From Odobenus rosmarus divergens (lineage: Eukaryota > Chordata > Mammalia > Carnivora > Odobenidae), in contig NW_004451520.1 in NCBI RefSeq assembly GCF_000321225.1, forward strand, positions 199,021 through 263,020: DNA of 64,000 bases. The letters run 5' to 3'. How positions within the stretch are numbered: position 1 is the stretch's first letter; each line of letters opens with the position of its first letter. The notes beneath the pieces were generated by a model. The model made no database searches and was not told the origin of the DNA. It saw nothing but the letters and a program-made list of their open reading frames with translations. Both the position numbers and the translations under genes were made by a program. Shown here piece after piece: positions 1-64,000 of this stretch.

Positions 1-63
1 TAAAGACTGGGTACTAGGATTCAAAAGACCTGTGATCTAGTTCTAGTTCTGATTTCAGGTCAG

Positions 64-99
64 GAATGAATGAATGAATGGATGAATGAATGAATGAAT
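64..99. repeat. (GAAT)n microsatellite
   Basis: About nine GAAT units with one GGAT variant. Confidence 0.9.
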
Positions 100-339
100 T
101 AGGAGAATTTTCCTTTAAGGCTCTACAGGTCTATAAGTGCTCTAAAAGTACGACAAGAAACTACAAGCAAACTCACTGTTTCTGTGAGAAAAATCCTGGT
201 GTGATCTTTCTTTTTTCATGACCTAATTTCCTAAGCACATGTAGAGTGAGCTCTGTTTAAAAATGTCCAAAATTCTTCAGTTTTTAACTGAATTTTTTGA
301 ATCAAATGAGTATGGCTCTAAGAATTTTAGTTGGACGTC

Positions 340-470
340 AGACAGACATGGATTTTAGTCCCTGCTCAACTACTTACGACCACTTGAAGACTCTCTTTGC
401 TTGTCTGTGAAATGGGGATAATCGTATTTACATCACAGAGTTTATTTTTCCCTTTTGTTAAGAAAAATAA
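340..470 (+). repeat. MIR-like SINE fragment
   Basis: Contains the MIR-type segment with TGTGAAATGGGGATAAT. Old and diverged; assigned by eye. Confidence 0.45.
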
Positions 471-959
471 ATAATTTCCAAATAGAAACCTCCATATTAG
501 TATAGATCTAGGCACAGAGCAAGCATTCACTTGATGTTAGCTATTATTAATTATTACATAGACTTAGGTCTAGAATTCTAAAGTCTTGTATGTGAGGAAT
601 CTCAGCCTCAAGCATCAGTTGCAATGTGGCTTACACAATTTTTCAGCAATGGTTTTCTTAGCAGAGTCAATTAAGATCCAGAGAGTCTTCTAAAACTAGT
701 ATGAATTGAGTTGCTCCTTGTTTGACTTCCATTTCAGGTGTGATCAACTAGACCTATCATCTCACCCACTTAAATCTAAAATTGTTAATAACTGTTCAAA
801 GAGTGCAAAGTCTGAAAAAGTTTAAAACACAATCCAACAAACAAAAATCTGTAGCCAAATTCCTTCGGGGTCTGAGGGCGCCGCTTACAAATTGGCAGGC
901 TTCACCAGGATCTGAGCTAACTGGCAGGTAAAGGAGGAGCCTTGTCCCTTGTCATTCAC

Positions 960-61620
<60,661 letters not shown>

Positions 61621-61744
61621 CTGCAAAGAAAGGAAAACAATTTTAGATTTGAGTTTTATTTAATTTATAGCTAGTAATTTTCAAATGGACAAGCTCAAAT
61701 GTCACATAAGTAAAATGAATAACTAACAATCCTTCATGTACATA

Positions 61745-61875
61745 CCCATCAGCTAGATTAAAAAAATTATCAACTCATGACCAATCTCATTTTTTCTTTA
61801 TTCAACTTACTTCTCTCCCTAACCTTGGATTATTTTGAAGCAAATCTCAGATACCTTTTCATCTGGGTGAAAATA
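61745..61875 (-). mobile_element. Old L1M fragment, antisense
   Basis: TCAACTCATGACCAATCTCA and GGATTATTTTGAAGCAAATC match the antisense of an old L1. Confidence 0.55.
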
Positions 61876-61885
61876 TCGAAGTATC

Positions 61886-61997
61886 AGGGCACCGGGCTGG
61901 CTCAGTTGGTAGAATATGTGACTCTTGATCTCAGGATTGTGAGTTTGAGTCCCACGATGTAGATGTAGAGAGATTACTTTATTCTTTTTATTTAAAT
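61886..61997 (+). mobile_element. Can-SINE, plus orientation
   Basis: tRNA-like head GGCACCGGGCTGGCTCAGTT then TAGAGAGATTACTTTATTC. The only Can-SINE here opposite to MGAM. Confidence 0.8.
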
Positions 61998-62851
61998 TCA
62001 ATTATTCAGAGGGAGAAGGAAAGATGGCAGAGGAGTAGGGGACCCTATTTCAACTGGTCCCTGGAATGGAGCTGGATATCTCCCAGACCACTCTGAGCAC
62101 CCATGAAACCAGCCTGAGATGTAAGAAGATCTGGACCTCTACAAACAGAATATCGCAGGCAGTTGGTTTCGAGGTATGAAGCAGGGAGCCGTGATTCTGC
62201 GGGCAGATATCAGAGGATAAACGGAGGCGGGAGGGAGCCTGGCCGTGGGGATCCTACACCGCCGGTGAGCGACAGCCTCACGCGCTGGGGACAGGGCACA
62301 GACTCGCAGACCAGTAGGGGTGGGGAAAGGACTTTAGGGCAGCCCCCAGGGCAGAAACCCGGAGTGGCCGGTCGTGGCATGCAATCTGGGGACAGCTGGC
62401 GGTTTTAGAAGCACAAAGGGCAGAGACGTGCTCCGAGCTGGAGGCAGGACTGGGGGCACTGCAGAGGGGCGCACAACCCAGGCCGCTGCAGTTTATAGCA
62501 GCACGGACAGAAACGGAGAGAGTGTGGCCTGGAGAGCTCACTGAAGAACAGACTGCGGTCTCTTCTGCTCTGACTCACCGAAGAGACGCGGAAAACCATC
62601 AGGGAACGCCGCCAGAGAACAAAAGCCCCAAAAACTGATTCCCGCGGAGCCCATCCCCCACCACAGGGGAGCAGGGCAACTCCGCCCAAACAGGGTTGCC
62701 TGAGTCACAGCACGGCAGGCCCCTCCCCCAGAAGACAGGCTGGGAAAACAAGAGGCCAGCAACCCTAAGGTCCCAAGAAAACAGGTGCATCTTGCTTGGG
62801 TTCTGGTCAATAATTTGGACTCATACATTCCCTCAACCACCCATCAACAGA

Positions 62852-63751
62852 ATGACTAGGAGGAGGAACCCCCAAAATAGAAAAGACTCAGAGATCATGA
62901 TTTATGCCACAGATTTACAAATGGATGCAGATATAACCAAGATGTCAGAAATGGAATTCAGGTAGCAGTTGTGAAGACAATAGCTAGAATGGAGAAATCA
63001 ATTAATGGCAACATAGAGTCTCTAAGGGCAGAAATGAAAGCTGAATTGGCAGAACTTAAAAATGCTATCAATGAGATCCAATCCAATCTAGATAATCTAA
63101 CAGCTAGGGTAAGTGAGGCAGAAGAAAGAATAAGTGACCTGGAAGACAATATAATAGATAAAAAGGGAAAAGAGGAGGCCAGGGAAAAACAACTCAGAAT
63201 CCATGAAAATAGAATCAGAGAAATAAGTGACATCATGAAGCATTCCAATGTCAGAATAATTGGAATCCTGGAGGGAGGGGGGAGAGAGAGAGAGAGAGGA
63301 CTAGAAGATGTATTTGAGCAAATCATAGCTGAGAACTTCCCTTCCCTAATCTGGGGAATGAAAGAAACATTCATGTCCTAGAGGCAGAGGGACCCCTCCC
63401 AAGGTCAAGGAAAACAGGCCAACACCCCGGCATGTAAGGGTAAAACTTGCAAGTCTTAGAACCAAGGAAACCATCTTACGGGCTGTTAGGGGGAAGAGAT
63501 TCCTTACGTACAGAGGGAGGAACATCAGAATAACGTCAGACCTAACCACAGAGACCTGGCAAGCCAGAAAGGCCTGGCAAGACATATTCTGGGTACTAAA
63601 TGAGAAGAACATGCAGCCAAGAATACTTTATCCGGCAAGGCTTTCATTTAGAATGGATGGAGAGTTGCAGAGCTTCCAAGACCGGCAGAAACTGAAAGAA
63701 TATGTGACCACTAAGCTGGCCCTGCAAGAAATATTAAGGGCAGTGCTGTAA
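62852..63751 (+). pseudogene. L1 ORF1 (nucleic-acid chaperone), disrupted
   Basis: Starts MTRRRNPQNRKDSEIM and hits a TAG after 37 codons. Coding resemblance resumes in another frame with a coiled-coil-like heptad region (62971-63381), stops, then resumes again to a TAA ending at 63751, with the C-terminal TWQARKAWQDIFWVLNEKN. At least two frame breaks, so not functional. Confidence 0.85.
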
Positions 63752-63832
63752 AAGGAGAAAGACCCCAAGAGTGATACACAACAGAAATTTACAGGGACAA
63801 TCTATAAAAACAACATCTTCACTGGCAACATG

Positions 63833-64000
63833 ATGACAGTTAATTCATATCTTTCAATAATCACTCTCAACGTGAATGGCCTAAATGCTCCCATAAAATG
63901 GCACAGGGCTGCAGATTGGATAAAAAGACAGGACCCATCCATATGCTGTCTACAAGAGACTCATTTTGAACCTAAAGATACATCCAGACTGAAAGTGAAG
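63833..64000 (+). CDS. L1 ORF2 N-terminus (endonuclease), truncated by window
   Basis: Fifty-six open codons from ATG: MTVNSYLSIITLNVNGLNAP and later SICCLQETHF. The Asn of LNVNG and Glu of QETH are conserved in the apurinic-type endonuclease of L1. Open to the window edge; intactness beyond is unknown, and with ORF1 broken, autonomous activity is unlikely. Confidence 0.85.
   Translation, partial: MTVNSYLSIITLNVNGLNAPIKWHRAADWIKRQDPSICCLQETHFEPKDTSRLKVK

Larger units (their letters stand above)
1..959. other. Partial intron after last visible exon
   Basis: Intron sequence. Apart from a short GAAT repeat and a possible MIR piece, nothing was recognised. Confidence 0.7.
62008..64000 (+). mobile_element. 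L1 5' end (5' UTR, ORF1 remnant, ORF2 start)
   Basis: Starts GGGAGAAGGAAAGATGGCAG, the L1 5' end, followed by about 0.84 kb of GC-rich 5' UTR, a broken ORF1 and the beginning of ORF2. It runs off the right edge, so its full length is unknown. Antisense to MGAM. Confidence 0.9.

Noticed and set aside
840..930. Next MGAM exon downstream of 960
   Set aside because: Translation of the minus strand here does not match the expected continuation and lacks a convincing acceptor; the remaining exons are taken to lie outside.

Overview
This window is mammalian nuclear DNA, very probably from a caniform carnivoran such as a bear, seal or mustelid. The evidence is ten tRNA-derived Can-SINE copies, most with clear target-site duplications, and L1 fragments with the 3' ends typical of carnivores. 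I could not separate the arctoid families by eye.

The window is dominated by one gene on the minus strand: MGAM, intestinal maltase-glucoamylase. I placed 43 consecutive coding exons, from the initiator ATG (complement of 61620) to an exon ending at 960. All have AG/GT splice borders and consistent phase, and together they give about 1702 codons with no stop or frameshift. The order along the protein is: short cytoplasmic tail, transmembrane anchor, short Pro/Thr stalk, trefoil domain 1, N-terminal GH31 catalytic unit (nucleophile Asp503, acid/base Asp602), trefoil domain 2, and C-terminal GH31 unit (Asp1394, Asp1500). The last roughly 125 residues (about four exons by comparison with human MGAM) lie beyond the left edge. 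A non-coding first exon and the promoter, if arranged as in human, lie beyond the ATG exon and were not identified.

Between exons the DNA is repeats. Region by region from the left: old hAT and L1M pieces (1.7-4.9 kb); an L1 with a 5' inversion (8.5-11.6 kb); a long polypurine tract and a Can-SINE (12.6-13.3 kb); a 4.9 kb intron with three Can-SINEs and an L1 3' half (15.1-20.0 kb); a 0.64 kb ACC-type repeat (22.5-23.2 kb); L2 and MIR remnants plus a Tigger-like element (25-30 kb); more Can-SINEs (32.7, 39.0, 39.3, 41.2 kb); two L1 3' ends, one holding the 151-base assembly gap (45.8-47.5 kb); an LTR-like stretch (48 kb); old repeats (50-60 kb); and, beyond the first coding exon, a Can-SINE and the 5' end of a near full-length L1 running rightward off the window.

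No second protein-coding gene, RNA gene or CRISPR array was seen. The most useful observations are the matched exon pattern of the two catalytic halves, the 63-base cassette-like exon in the C-terminal half, the G-rich transcript repeat, and the L1 head about 0.4 kb upstream of the ATG exon. I found no undescribed biological system.
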